NCBI GenBank assembly: GCA_013396915.1
Contig: VWZL01004359.1
Location: 124,001 to 188,000, forward strand
From: Stercorarius parasiticus
Taxonomy: Eukaryota > Chordata > Aves > Charadriiformes > Stercorariidae
Direction: 5' to 3'
DNA: 64,000 bases
The notes beneath the pieces were generated by a model. That model did no database searches, was not told the origin of the DNA, and saw only the letters and a program-made list of their open reading frames with translations. Positions within the stretch are counted from its first letter, which is position 1. Each line of letters begins with the position of its first letter. The position numbers were made by a program, and so were the translations under genes. Positions 28,401-41,900 of this stretch are shown here, one piece after another.

Positions 28401-28833
28401 GCTTTGAGTATGAAAGAACTACTTTTATCATTTCTAATATGCAGCCTGGGGCCAAAACAGACAAAGCAATTTGAAAGGACGAGGTTCAGGAGGAGGCTGG
28501 AATTCCCATTGTACAGCCCTTGGGAATATGACTTCAGTAACCAACTCTGAAGCAGTTATTTATCATCGTGACAACTCTTGGTCTGTCCGTACTTAGTCAG
28601 CTGAGTTCCACACTGTTTGATGGTAGCGAGCTCCTTGCCATCCATTCTTAGGAAAAAAATATGGTTTGTTATGATTAGAGCTGTCAGGAGACACCTATAT
28701 TGTTTAATCTAGTTCTTAAACTTCAAAAATCATTTAATTCCATATTTCTTAAAGAAGTTGGGCTGGATCATTGTTTGGACATTTCCAAAGAAATACCTTA
28801 TTCTTCAGGCAAATGTAACATCAATACAGAGGC

Positions 28834-29733
28834 CTACTTTCTACCAGGGAGTATCTTTGTGTGGCATTGATAGCTTCTCATGTCCAGGGCTTTCTCTTTT
28901 GTTAAGTCCCATATGGCACTGTCCCTACAGACCATGCCTGCTTTGTCCACTCTTTTACCTATGTTTTGTCGTAAGGATTCTTTTTAGTCTAGCACCTCTT
29001 TGTCCTTTATATTGTCAGTCACCATAGGCTTTTTGATGTCTACCCATCCATGCATCTTGTGACCTAACTTTCAGCTTGTCTTAAATATCATTTGACTTTA
29101 TATTTGACTTAAATATCATAGATATAATATCTATCTTCTTTTGAACTCTCATCACCACTGCTGTCAGATTTCTGACACAATTCTTTTACTGCAAAGTGCT
29201 TCCAGTCTGTACTGATATTAGAACCCCAGTTAATACCTTTTTCATCTCAATTTCTATGAAACACTTCTAATAAATCTCCTAAAGGAGTTAAAACTCATTT
29301 TTCATAGAGCCATCACCAATTATCAGACAACCTAAATAAGTTAATTCTTCAATCTCATTGCTGCTTGATTTCATCAGTTTAGGCGCTACCTTTTCTTGAG
29401 ATGCATCTAATTTGCCTTCTTGCTCTGGATTATAAATCAAGGTGACACCACCATTTTCTCAAAGTAACAAAGATTACTTTTATTAATGTAAGCATACCAT
29501 CCTGTGTAAGTCAAGGAACACAGCTGTATCACCTCCGCAACATTGTCCTGCTCATCTAATTTTCTTTGAGTCCAGTTCACAAGCATGAAGAAAACGCTAT
29601 AATTATCCCATTCCCCATTGTCTTTTAATAAACCTTGACTCACTGCATAATTTTCCATAAATTTTTATGGTACTTCTAATCTTTGTGCATGAACTTTTAT
29701 AATTGGAATAACTTGGAACTTGTTCTGCCTTTT
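28834..29733 (-). pseudogene. Decayed coding-like block, family not recognised
   Basis: On the minus strand, protein-like text runs for roughly 290 codons if frame changes are allowed. The first part (29733-29437) contains FQVIPIIKVHAQRLEVP, one stop, then GEWDNYSVFFMLVNWTQRK. A second frame takes over near 29455 with ENGGVTLIYNPEQEGKL and ELTYLGCLIIGDGS. A third, from about 29300, has GDLLEVFHRN, a stop, then INWGSNISTDWKHFAVKEL. A last part near 29060-28834 has one stop and includes VCRDSAIWDLTKEKALDM. Stops and shifts mean it cannot make a protein now. It could be an old transposon, an endogenous viral relic or a retrogene. A chance origin remains possible, because I chose the frames by eye. 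Confidence 0.25.
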
Positions 29734-32700
29734 GAATTATTTGTTGTTATTTGACTTATTTCTTCTTGTTAGCAGCAACGCCATAATTTAAAAAAAAAAA
29801 ATCCCCTAAATGAAATAATGTGATGTGCCTGCCCAGCTTTGTACTTGGTCTGCATATGAATATCATTTTTCCTCGTTGTCGGAAAAATACTAGTCTAGAG
29901 ATAAATCGCTTTTTGATTGGCTGCTCTAAATAAAGCAAACAGCAATTGTTTCTAAGCTAATGTCACTGATGGTATCACTGCCCCAGATTAGAACTTGACT
30001 GCAGCTTGGAGACATCAATTGAGATATATCATTCCTTCTGTTGAACCTGATCTTTTAGGCTTTTTTTTTTCCTTGTGAAAACCACATCCTACTCAGTTAT
30101 TTAATGGGACGTGAAGACTAGACATAGTTTTCTGTTCTGAAGGGTTGGAATTTAAAATAAGTTTAAACTATTTATTAAATTTACTTGTAAATATTAATTC
30201 AAAATCTGTTAAAATACATATAAATAACTTAAGCTGCCACCTGATATTGTGTCTTTATCACCTGCAAGGCTGAAGATTCTCCAGAATGCAAAATTAAGCT
30301 GAAGGGAAGAGTATGTATTTCCATACAAATATAACATTTCCTCACGGTTCCACACGGGCCCTACCATATCCTAGATGATCCAAACACAATAAGATTGTAT
30401 GCTAATTTGTGTAAAGTTGTGTTTAACATGTTGCTGGTTGTCTGGACCTTGTGGAGCGATCTTGTGGAGCAAGACTGACCCATGTTGAAAAGGTCATGAA
30501 GTTGCTCTTGACAGAGCTGGCACTTCACCTATCATTTCATAATTGGTGTATAGATGCATCTTAAAACTCTTCCTTCCAATAATGCGATATAGGTAAAAGA
30601 TAAGGTATGTGTTGAAAATTGAGGTACTACTGCCAAAGCAGGAAAGCAATGTTTGGCTGTTTGTAGAGAACGAAAGCGCGCTTACTCCTTGCGTAGTTGA
30701 TTTACATGAGATCCACCTCAATGCTGTTTCTAAATACATGTTTGTGTCATGCAACAGGTTCTGTAGGTGAATAGCTGTTGGCTGTTTTGGAACATGGGTT
30801 AAAAAACTTGCTAGAATATCTTAGAAAGAATCCTGTGTTAGCCACCCCATCCTTTTTAAATGAAGAAACCAGTTTGAATTCATCTACCAGTTTCAGCTGC
30901 TGCGTGTCCTATTTGCCGTGCTGCGGTTCCCTGTGTGTTTTAAATATATTATTGCTATCCTCAGTGGGCACTGAAACTTTGAATGTGCTTGTTTGGAAAT
31001 TTCACTGAGGCATACTTAGACTCTTACAAAATCCCTCCCAGACATGAGTGTAAGTGTGTTGGCACCACACGTCTACTAGGACTCGCAGATTGTTTCTTTG
31101 ATTGCTCATTTGTGAGCTTCTATTAAAAGACGACTTGTCTGTTAGCCAGGTGTATGGCCGACCTGTGCCATGGGCTCCATATGTGGGGTGTTCTGGCTGC
31201 AGGAAAGTGCTTTAAAAACAAGCTTCAAGAACTGATTGACCTGTGTGGAAACAGCCCGCACAGATGTGGTGTAATATCCTTCCCACTTCAGCAGACATGA
31301 CTAAACAGACTTTGTCTGCTCTGAACAATTAAGATGTTTGCCAGTGTGTGCAGGGCCCCATGCAAGTTCCAGCTTGTTCCCAACTGGTAGAGGAGTTTTT
31401 CAACTTGTGCAAAAATATTTCAGCTGTTCATGTTCTCTTTCTTTTAGGGTTTACTCAAGACCTTTAACTTTTCAAGGAACACCTTATTCATTATATAAAT
31501 AAAAACACTTCCCTCTTCAGATTTTTCTAGTTTTTCTAATTCCCTGGAAGCAGTACTTACATAGCCAAAAAAGCAAACCTTGCTTTATATGAAAACGAAG
31601 TAAGAAAACCCGGGGATGTTTATTCATGACCACAACAGTTTTCCTGTCATGGTGACTCAGAAAGAATCTGAGCATCTCTGCTCAGAATTTGGCTTTACTG
31701 TGGAGACTCTCAAGTGATATGCACAGGATGGAGATAGAAGGGAGGACAGATGCTCTGTAACTGATGTCAGGGGGAGCTTTTTGCTATTGAATTAAGTAAG
31801 ACAAGCAGCAGGGAAATCATTAAGAAAAGCTCTGGGAGAAATAAGATTAGGTTTATCATGCTGAATAGGGTGATCACTGTGGGTACTGGTCCAGTGTTAA
31901 GTTGTTATAGGTATGTGGTTGGACTATCTGCTGTGCTGAGAGCAGTGGGGAGTCATTGCTCCCCTGGGGTAGGCTGACAAACCAGGTACACACAGTGTTT
32001 TCTCCATTGCGGACCTGCTTCCTTTAGCCTTCCTGCTCTCATATCTGTCTCACGTCTATTTGGTAATTAGAGAAATTTTCTGAAGCAAGTGAGTTTAAAG
32101 TATTGAACAATCTTCAAAGAAACCACTGCAGAAAATGAAGCATACAGATCCAAACCTGAGATACGATTGTTAATGGGTTGGTTTTTTTTAATCGCTCAGT
32201 ATTGTTGGTTAGTGTTATGGAATTTTTTTCGTTGTTGAAACTTTAATTGAGTTGTATTACTACTAAGACAAAGGAATACAAAAGTTTCCATGAGCAGCTA
32301 CTTCCTTATATCATCAAAGTCACCCGGAGCAACAATATTTAGATATCAGATTAGCAGGAAATGACTAGAGCAGACTATGGCAGCTAAATCATCTAGTCTT
32401 TCAGAAACCTTTGGTACTAGAAAATGCTTCCATGACTCTCAAAAGAATAATTATAAAGTATGTGTTTGTAATAAGCATGGATTATTTGTTCTGTATTAAA
32501 ATAATTAGAGTGTGTTTGGTTAAAACTTTGCTACCTAGGTTTTTTAGCCTGAAATGGAACTTCACCATGGTGCATCCTGAGTGGCACATGGAAAAGAAAT
32601 GCCATCCCTTTTTTCCCTACCCCACCAACAAATAAACCTTTAAAGAAGTAAGATTCAGTTAAGATGCTAAACCCGTTAGAGGATTTAATTGTTCATGACG

Positions 32701-32784
32701 AATATAACTGATTCATCTGAGTAACATAGTAATGTTGATACAACTTAAATTATAACACCTAAGTACCAGTTATTCAATATATTG

Positions 32785-33008
32785 CAGAATCATAGAAGAT
32801 TGAGACTGGAAGGGAGCTGTGGAGATCATCACACCCAGCTTCCTCCTCAGCGCAGGGCTGAGTCTGTGGGCAGCTTCTCCCACTGCCTAAGCGCTGCCGC
32901 TTGACAATTTTACCCTATATACAGGCAGAATTTGTCTTGTTGCAACTTGTGCCCGTTGTCTTTTCTTCTTTCTGTACGTGCTTCTCCGAGGAGTCTGTGA
33001 GCTGATGC
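32785..33008 (-). mobile_element. CR1 LINE 3' end, diverged subfamily
   Basis: The + strand starts cagaatcatagaag, then gactggaagggagctgtgga and gagatcatc. It continues with ttgttgcaacttgtgcccgt and cttctccgaggagtctgtga. This is the reverse complement of a CR1 tail of a different subfamily from the copies at 12644 and 60095. The element points left and is truncated on its 5' side near 33008. Confidence 0.8.
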
Positions 33009-33843
33009 CATGGTTGGTTATTTGCTGGAATGGAAGAGGGAGAGGAAGTTACAGAACTATCGAACTTGGTGAACTTTATATGCTTTTTACTCCCTGAATT
33101 TCTTGGTAACATTTTCAATGCTAAAAGCTAGTTTAAATCAAAGTTGAGCAAAACAACTTTAAAAATACATTTTCATAAAGGGTTTTCTTCTGTACCTTAC
33201 TGTTGGATGCAGTAACTGAAGGGTGTCATTGAATTGATATTTTGTCTTAGATAAAGAAAGAATTGCTTTTTTAAAGAAAATCATTCATTTAGGTGAAATA
33301 TACATGACTAGGAAGTTTCTTCCTGTTTCTTCAAATCTTGCCTTATCTAACGAGTGCACTGATAGAGCACTGATTTATAAAAATCACAAGTCTAAACAAG
33401 TTTATTCTCTCAGTTACTGCTGTGTATATCTGGAATAATTTATAAAGGTTGACTATGCCAGGTTTTGTTGACTGCATCGTCTTGTCACTGGAAGAAACAG
33501 CTCATGACTTTGAAGACAAAGGAAAACTTTGCTTCATCTTTACAATGAAACTAGACCATGGACGATTATATTAAATGTTGTGCAGAGGGGCAACGAAGAG
33601 AATAGTTCCTGCTTTTAAAATCCTGTTTTAATTCCCCCCAAAAGTGAAACTGCTGTCTTTAATAGTTTGAAGCTGCACTCACAAATTCTACTTCAACAGC
33701 AAAATTTTATTGTAGCCCATCACTTGTTTCTTTGATCGGTGAATGTGATTAATTTAGTTTTGAGGAATATCAAAGAACAAGTTATCGACTTGCTATCATC
33801 CAATTTTGGCTGAGAATGTATCCCCTGTGGATAGGCCAGTGTG

Positions 33844-33889
33844 GGCCCATAGTATACTATAAGCCCATAGTATACTATAGGCCCATAGC
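33844..33889. repeat. Short tandem repeat built on a 12-bp palindrome
   Basis: The word gcccatagtatactata occurs twice in tandem, followed by a partial third gcccatag. Each full unit contains ATAGTATACTAT, a perfect palindrome. Each unit could fold on itself, which may explain the duplication by slippage. Confidence 0.8.
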
Positions 33890-35568
33890 AAATAATAAAA
33901 TATGTGAGTGGACAACAGAAGCTTTCCTCAATGCAGACTGACACGTTGTCTGGGACTTAAGATAGGAGCTGGCTTGGGCTATACAGTGAAATAACACACA
34001 GTTAAAGACAAGGAATCTGTGAGACGGGGGAGACTGTGTTGCCAGCACACACAGACACAAACAGTTTTGGAGTTGGAAGAACAGACCTAAGTGATCAATA
34101 TCTGCTTGAGTGGGCTTGATGCAATCAGTGTAACTTTCAGAACAACGAGAAAAAAAACTTTGAGAATTTAAAGCAAAAGGTGATGTGGGCTTTACCAAGG
34201 ACCTCTGGACAAATAGGACAGTGTTCAAAATACTTATGATATTGTTTAAAATTGTCTTGATGTGTAGCTCAAAGAAAGGCAGCATTTAATACCCAGGATG
34301 GTTTGAATTACTGAGAGGAGAAAAAAGGAGAGGATTTCAAAGGCAGAAGTGGCTGGTGCTTAGCTAATACTTCCCCGCTTACAGTTATGAAGAAACCAAA
34401 CTTCATTTATGTCTTTTGAAACTCCTTTTCTCTAATGTTGTTATTTTTGTAGTTTATTCTACCACAACCTGGGTATGATATGACTTTAATTCAGATTTAG
34501 CTCCTTAGAAAATATTTCCTGTTACCCATAATAAAAAACAAAATGGGGAAAAACATCCATCTCTGATGTGGAGGAAATCAAAACCTCAGTTCTTGGTTAC
34601 AAAAGAGGGGGTTTTTTATACTGTTATGAGGAGAAAGAACAGTTTCAATAGAACTGTAATTTATTTGTTTATCACGCTAGAAGAGAAAAATTAGAATTAC
34701 ATACAAGCTTTTCAATAAGTAGTGTGATAAAGTAGCAGGCATTCGAAAGGTCAGCTTTATAGAAAATACAAAATTGTATCACTTTCCTGAGCTCCCAGTG
34801 AGGATGCTTTGGAAGAGTAGTATTCCCGGGAAAAACATACTTTGCATTAATGTGGAGGTTTGTTGAGGGGTGATGTTTTGTTTTGGTTTTTTTTTTTAAG
34901 TCTTCTCCATTACACAGTAGCTGAAGGCAGCACTGGCATTTTGTAGGAATGTTCCATCGATACAAAGAGGTGTTACGGAAAGTTTGGTGTTAAGTCAGAA
35001 GGGCCAAGAATGAGATGATCGTATCAGTGCCATCTGGAATGCAGCTTGTTAGTGAGCACCACGAAGCAAATGTACAGCACTTTGCACAAGGCAAGATCCA
35101 TGTTTAGGGAGCGGGGTCAAATGTTGCCGAAGTTAAGAGATGATCAGAATAGTTCTTGTCAGGTGTTTATGGGGGATAAAATCATTTGCCTGCCTGAGAC
35201 CTACATTGTACATATTCAAGATGATCTTATGTTTCTCAAATTTAGACCCAAACATTTAAATTAACATTGTGAGAGTGCTCCTCAGATTTATTTTTTTTTT
35301 TTTCAGTTTCAAAAGAGGAGTTGCAAACAACAGCTTAATATTTCAATTATTTATAGAATACCTTTTGTGTTTTGGTTTATATCGAGTCTTCGGGTTTTCC
35401 CTTATGCAATATCTATAATCACCTCTTTCTTTTAATTTGTTTATTAGCAGCTCTGTAAGGAATCGAAGAGCTATATAAACTGAGTAAAATGAATCATTTA
35501 ATTCACTACTGAAAAAAACCCCATTTTTTAAAGTGTAATATGATTTTAAATGCTTATAAATAAGTATG

Positions 35569-35769
35569 CCCTCAGTTTTGAATACTGTCCGAAAAGGTGT
35601 CAAACCGCTGCTCGATCTCGATCCTGCTCCTGTTGGCATAGAAGGCCGAGGGCAGCGGGAGGAATGGCAGCGCTGGTTCCTCCTCTAGCTCGGGGCTCCG
35701 GGCACGCGTCTCAGATGGATGCGGGATGGTCCAGCCTAGCAGCGCTTGGCTCCTGCAGCCTGATGGCAA
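35569..35769 (-). other. GC-rich, protein-like open frame ending in a stop, unidentified
   Basis: The minus strand reads about 65 codons including AFYANRSRIEIEQRFDTFSD and ends IQN-stop. The last 25 codons look like real protein, and the DNA is much richer in G+C than its surroundings. I recognise no family. It could be a small retrogene relic, the last exon of an antisense transcript, or chance inside a GC-rich patch. Confidence 0.2.
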
Positions 35770-38749
35770 TCACAGCACAGGGGATATGTCCCTGTAGGTC
35801 TTGCCGCATTTTACAATTTTACGTTTGAATTAGAACACTTAATTGTTCAAAATTATGCAGAAAAACCCTCATAAATATATTACGGTTCTTTCTCTGGAGG
35901 GAGAGGAGGAGGTGGTGAAGTGAAAAAAATGGGATATTTAAGATTTTGTAAATTCAGTGCCACGAAGAAGTAAAGTATGTTTTCACAGTGCAGGAGATCT
36001 GTTGCTTGTTTTAGGATGGATTTTATGGAAAATTCATTGAACAGCCTTGGTTTATATTCCCATTTTGAAAACATACTAACTATATTTGCTGCCCTGCAAT
36101 CAAACTTTTAAAAGTAGCTTCTCACTCAGTTGTTCACAGTTGGATTAACGTGTTCTTCCTGCGGTCCCCGTTGATCCCATAAACTCGGTGTAATTGCGAT
36201 CGTAAAATAGGCAAAAAGATCAAAGTAATCCCATATGGGGGGGAAAGACCCTTCTGAGCCAAAACAAGCTGTTTGGCTTGTAAGCGACTGGAAGCCTTTA
36301 CTGCAGCACATCTGCAGTGCTCTGCGTCACCGCTCTCCGCACCGGGGCCTGCAGCTACCGCCTCTTGCTGGGATGCTGCAGAAACGCTGCAACTGCGCTC
36401 TGCGAAGCTTGGCTAGGCTAGGATGAATAAGTTGTAATTTAAAAGATTGCTTTCTACCAGATAGATGACATTGGAGGGGCTGTGTTTATTTCTCTTCTTT
36501 TTCAGAGCACTGCGTTACGAATAACAAAGTGCGACAGAGTGGGGTTGATTTTTTTTTTTTTTTTAATTGCTGAACAATTTGCTGCACTCAAAGAAACAAA
36601 TCCCTCAGTATGGTCATGCCATCTTGCAACCAGGTTGTGCCATCAGGCTGAAATAAGGTTCAGGAGCTAATAACCATCAGGAGCTTGTTAGGACATTGCT
36701 TTCTTACCGGGAATGAGAGAGACCAACAGGAGAGCAAGCGGGTTTCCACTTCGTTAAAGCAGGTCTAGCAGGACAGATAAGGGAAAATGAGGGAATTAAA
36801 TAAGGAGATTTGATACACACACAAGTATTTGCAAACGAGCTCTTAGACCAACAGATGTTGAAATTATGTGGTCAGAAAATCAAAAGCAATTTCGGAAAGG
36901 GTTACAGAATGCCAGGAGTCACGCAAGACCCTCCTAGCACAAAATCTCTGCACAGTATCATCACAATTCTTGTTTCTTCAGTTGTTCCCGTATTAATGGA
37001 AGTGGTATAAAAATAAATCTGACACTTGTGCACAAGTTTTCAGCTGAATCTGCATTGGACGTGTAGTTTCAGAACTGTTTCCCGAGTTACAACATGGATT
37101 TGTAGGTGAACTGGAGGCTGTCTATGTTATTTAGAAAATTGTGAATGTAGGGGCATAGCAAATACTGTAAGCGTGAGGCAATGTGCTTGTAGAGCTCTCT
37201 TATGGCTGATGCACCTTCTCCTTTCTTTTGTTAATTTTTTGTCCATTTGAAACAATAGGGTTTTAGTGGAACTAAACCATAAGCCTGCTCTGCCTGTTGT
37301 ATTTCGAGAACATCTCTACCTTTAGTAGCTAAATATTTTGCTAATTTTGTTATCAACACTTGCAATTTTCTGTGTAATATTTATTTTTACCTTATCCGAT
37401 AAACATAATGGGAAAAGTCACATGTAGGATTTTAATAACAATGATGGGGAGAAACTGGCATGTAAGGTTTAATACAAATGCATTTTTCTGCTCTGAAGTT
37501 TTGAACTGTGTAACGTGAAATAAAAATCTGTTTATTTCAGTATCATTTATGCCTTTAATACTGGAAACCATCTTCCTTTATTCATTCATGGAGTCTTCAG
37601 AAATTATTTTAGTTTCTAACTATATGAAGAGCATTCTTTCTGCATAAGAGGAGAGAGGAGAAAGGTTTCTGTGACTTCTTGATACCTCCTCCACAAGACA
37701 GAAATGTTGTGTATACATTACATGTATCTCCATGGAAGCAATTTATGAGATCAGTGAGGTCACTGGATACATCAAAATTTTAATGGATTAGTATTTTGAT
37801 TGCTTTTCAAGTTTTCTATTACTTATGTGTTCTATACAGTGCACTAGAGGAAATGTGTTTATACTGAATACGTGTACAAAATGAGCATGCAAGATGACAT
37901 AACTGCATGTGGGAAATCTGTGTCAGTTTTTTCTGCCAAATATTATTTTCTGATAACGGAATTGAGCTGAAAAGGATCCGTATTCTTGATTTCAGAATTA
38001 TTTAGTATAATGCATATTTTGTTTGTCTTTGCTAGCTACACTTTGAGAAGATGGAGTGTGGTTGATTAAACAAGAAAATACATTAGGCATGGGGTTGAAA
38101 CGTGACTCTTGGATGAGTTAGGTGACCCTCCAATGTTACTTTTTATTGGTGGTCTCATCTGAAAAGGGTCTATGCACTTGAATCAGTCAATACAACTTCA
38201 AGGATTTCTGTGGACTTTTTTTTACTTGCAGAAGCTGTTTTGGTGGTTTGTTTTTTTATTTTAAATAAGAGGGAGATTTTTCCAGTTCTGAAGGGTCTTC
38301 ATAAAATTTGGCAGTCTCCCTTCATGGTGTGACATGGTTTGCAAACGCCGATCTTAGTTCCTCCTTCCACCCCAATTCTCTGTCTCCATGAAGAGTGGTG
38401 ACATGGTTGATTCTTCACACAGTCAGAACACACATCCAGGAATGTGTCCCCTGTCTGACCAGCCATCTGGTTATGGTCTGAATTTCTTTTGAATTTTAAG
38501 AGTGATCTGGTTTATTAGGTGAATAGAACTGTACCTTTATAAATTAGCATCTTTAAGCTGTTGAAAAGATTGGAAGTAGATGAGTCTTCTGTTGCTGTTG
38601 GGAAGGTGTTGCTCTGTCAGCCCCGCGCGGGTGCTATAAAGAAGCATTGTGAGGACAGTAACGCTAGAGGATGTATTTATGGGTATTTGATGGGTATGGG
38701 CTACTTTGACAAAGATGATCCTTGTTTCAAGAGATGATTTAATCTTATG

Positions 38750-38935
38750 TTTCGAGGTAAAGTAAAACTCTGGAACAGGATTCTTAGTGAGGCTGTAAAA
38801 TCTCAGAAATACTTAAAACTCAGCTGGACCAGACCCTGAGAAACCTGATGTAGTTGTCCCCGCCTGGAATGAAGGAATGGCCAAAATGATTTCCAGAGGT
38901 GTCATCCAATCGAGCTCAGTCTCCGATTCTGTGAC
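38750..38935 (+). mobile_element. Old CR1 LINE 3' fragment
   Basis: The segment contains aaactctggaacagga, then ctggaccagaccctgagaaa and cctgatgtagttg. It continues through atgatttccagaggtgtcat and closes with gattctgtga. That order matches the sense 3' end of older CR1 subfamilies, including the terminal ATTCTGTGA word. The left edge is uncertain because similarity weakens before 38760. Confidence 0.7.
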
Positions 38936-41900
38936 CCCCACATTAGAACTCTGAGTGGTACCTTAAGTATCATGTTTTATAATCTCTTTATTGTTCCTGA
39001 ATTGTTTTATTCATGAAATTCAGTTGAATAGTTTGTGTAGTTAAACCACTGCTCTTTTTTAATCAGTAATTATCGAATGTTTGATTATGTATGACCTGAA
39101 AGCTAATTTACAGGTCTTAGACAGCAGTTGTGCGTGACCGGTGAATTAAAAAGATGTAGTGGAACATGGCAAGCTATTGATTTATGCAAAACAAATAAAG
39201 TCTGTGTAGCTGGAATGACATAGATTCAGATGCATAAATGATGTTAATTATTCTGAGAAATCCACTTAGGTATGTGATCCAGATTTCCTGTACAAGTCTG
39301 TGCAACCCTTGAAAGTAAACGTGTGTTTACATCTACATTGGGATTTTTTGCAGGGTTTAGCAATGTAATGAATATAGACTTACACATATATTTATTTTTA
39401 ATGTAAAATCTGAGCACATCAAAGGAGGAAGATGATGGAAGAATTTGGATGTATACTTTTATATACTATAATGTTTTCATTTTCATCTCAGTCAAAGGGT
39501 TCATATCAGATCTAATCATTACTATGACAGTATTTACATTAATTGTGGCTTCATTCAAACACACATTCTGTTTGGATAGTTGCCTTTTGGTGGTAGTAAA
39601 ATGAAGTTTAAAATCCCATACAAAATAGGATAATGGCAATCATCAAATCTGCTTGGTGGGTGGTTGTTTGTTTTCACACTTGTTTGTTTTCAGTTTTTAA
39701 GTGCCTAAGGAAAAGACTTAATAGTAGAAACTATCCTCGTAGGTATACGTCATTCCAACAACTCAAGTGCTGTGCCCTGAAAAATGGCTTTTTCAGCTCC
39801 AAAGCGCTTTTAGAGAGGGAGAGAAATTGGTTTTGTGTTTGCTTGCTTCTCTGCTTTGCTTTTTTCTTCCCTCGTAAAACAAGAAACAATGGGAGGAAAT
39901 GTGTCTGAGGCATTCTTATACCAAAAAAACCCTAGCGTGCATTTTTTTTGTTTCTTTTATTGTATTGTTTCATTAACTGTTAGTCATGTAAAAAAAAAAT
40001 CCTTTTTATTAATGTTTTCATATAATAATCTGATGAATACCTAGGGAAACTGCTATAAAACCAGAAGGGATTAATTAGTGTCCAGTGCCGCTGTTTGTAT
40101 ATCTGTTTGGAACATCTTATTGGAGGATATTAAAAAGGCTTTCTAGCTAAAAGTTTACACTGTAAACAAATACTTTCTGTACTGTTTACTTGCCTTTTTC
40201 TGTTTTGTTCTTAAAGATATCTTTCGAAGTATTTGGAATCGTCAGATACAAGATATTTAGAAAACGGTCCGGTTTCCAGCGTATGAGCCGACTATGCCCA
40301 TGCGTGCCGGAGCTTGCTGAATTTGAGTATTGACCAACTGTTGCAGTAATAGCTCAAGTGTAGGTGGGTCAAACACAGTATAAAGCCCATCTTGGAAGAG
40401 GACATTTTCAGAAAAAGACTGTAATCCCTCTGTCCCAAGCTCCTAGAACAATAGGTGCTGGGTAAAAAGGGTACAAAAATTGAGTAAAGGGACAGAAAAT
40501 CAAATTCAGGACACCTGTGGCTTGATAGAAGCTCTGATAGGGCATCAGAGGAAAAAAGAAGAGATGTCCTGAAAGATGATGGCAGGATTATTAAACATAC
40601 TGCAGCTGGCAGGGGGGAAATCAGTAGGGTGATTTTGAGAGGGGCAATGTTTGCAGTTTGTATGAAACATGAGGCCACTCATGAGAAGTATTATACATAT
40701 ATTCAAGAGAATTGTGTGCAAGAGGAACTTGAAGAAGAATGGTTGCTGTTGTCTGAGATCAAAGTGAGAATGCCTTGTGACCTTGACCTAGATTTTAAGC
40801 TGCGGTTATGGGATGAAAATACAGAAATTTGGAAAGGCTGTAAAGGGAAAACAAGCCATCAGTCAGGCAGACCATCATTGAGAAAAAGTAGGAAGTTGAT
40901 GGACTTGAATTTTATTGCAAGATAATAAATCATTTGGACAGGAAAGGCTGTGAAACTTCTAGCAAAGACAGAAAAAAGAACCCATGTAGGTATTAGGGAT
41001 GTTAGGAATTTGTCAATTGTGTCAACTAGCTAGGGTAGGACCATCGTGTACAGGGATCCGGAAAAATTATCCACAGTTTTCTCTACCTGCTATTTAAATA
41101 AAGCAGCTTGAAGACAGACATGACAGTTTTTATAATCCTTGGCTTTGAATTTTTTTTAAGGTTAATTTCTTTTTGTGTGTGTGTTTCTCATTTCTGTCTC
41201 AACTGAAGTAAGAAGTATCTGATGGTCTGTAGTAAATTCTTCAGATTATAGCCAGAACTGACTTTAGCTATAGTTTAATTATAGAAAGTTAGCAGCCATT
41301 TCTGAAAAACATGAGCTATGTCTTGCTGCAGAAATAGAAACCTGTTGCAGAAAACCAGTTAGGTGTGGACTGGATGCAGAGTCGTCATGGGGGAGCCACT
41401 GGGATTGTTGCAGGATAAGCTCTTGCCGCTGGGAGCAAGAGGGGATCCTTGTTTAAGTGCATCACTGCGGGTTCTTAGAGAGCAAAGAAAACACTTCACT
41501 GTAGAGTGCACTGTGCAGGCTCTGACATGCAGCTGGATATAAATCCTGAACAAAGCTAAATGCCACGTTAGTGTAAAATACTGTTAATGCTGGTGGTTCA
41601 TTTATGACTTTTTTTCCTGTGGGAAAGGGGGATGGGGAAGGAATTGTCAAATACACAAAATGCTTGAAGTGTTTTCAGTTTCAGTAAGATGAAGGGTAGC
41701 ACTTACTGTGCATCAAATAGCCAAGATGAAAGGAGGGTGCTAAACTTTATAATTATCCCTCAGTCTATACCATGGAGTCTGAAAAAGTTGCATGTTAGAA
41801 CTTGTGGGCATTTAATGAATTTCAAGTTGCAATTTCATTTCCGTTGCCATTCCTGAAAGAAACAGACAGTGGACCAAAAAGAATACTGAAAAAGTGTCAC

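Larger units (their letters stand above)
20871..32784. other. Intronic sequence with unassigned coding-like patches
   Basis: Mostly AT-rich sequence without recognised repeats. Two minus-strand patches, at 25025-25411 and 28834-29733, read partly like protein and are listed separately. Another minus-strand frame at 25645-26043 (132 codons) has no feature I recognise. No splice-flanked exon matches ATG7. Confidence 0.55.
33009..38749. other. Intronic sequence without recognised genes
   Basis: AT-rich intron with two more GC-rich patches, near 35625-35760 and 36290-36420. A short palindromic tandem repeat is at 33844-33889. The minus-strand patch at 35569-35769 is listed separately. I see no other repeat family. 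Confidence 0.55.
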
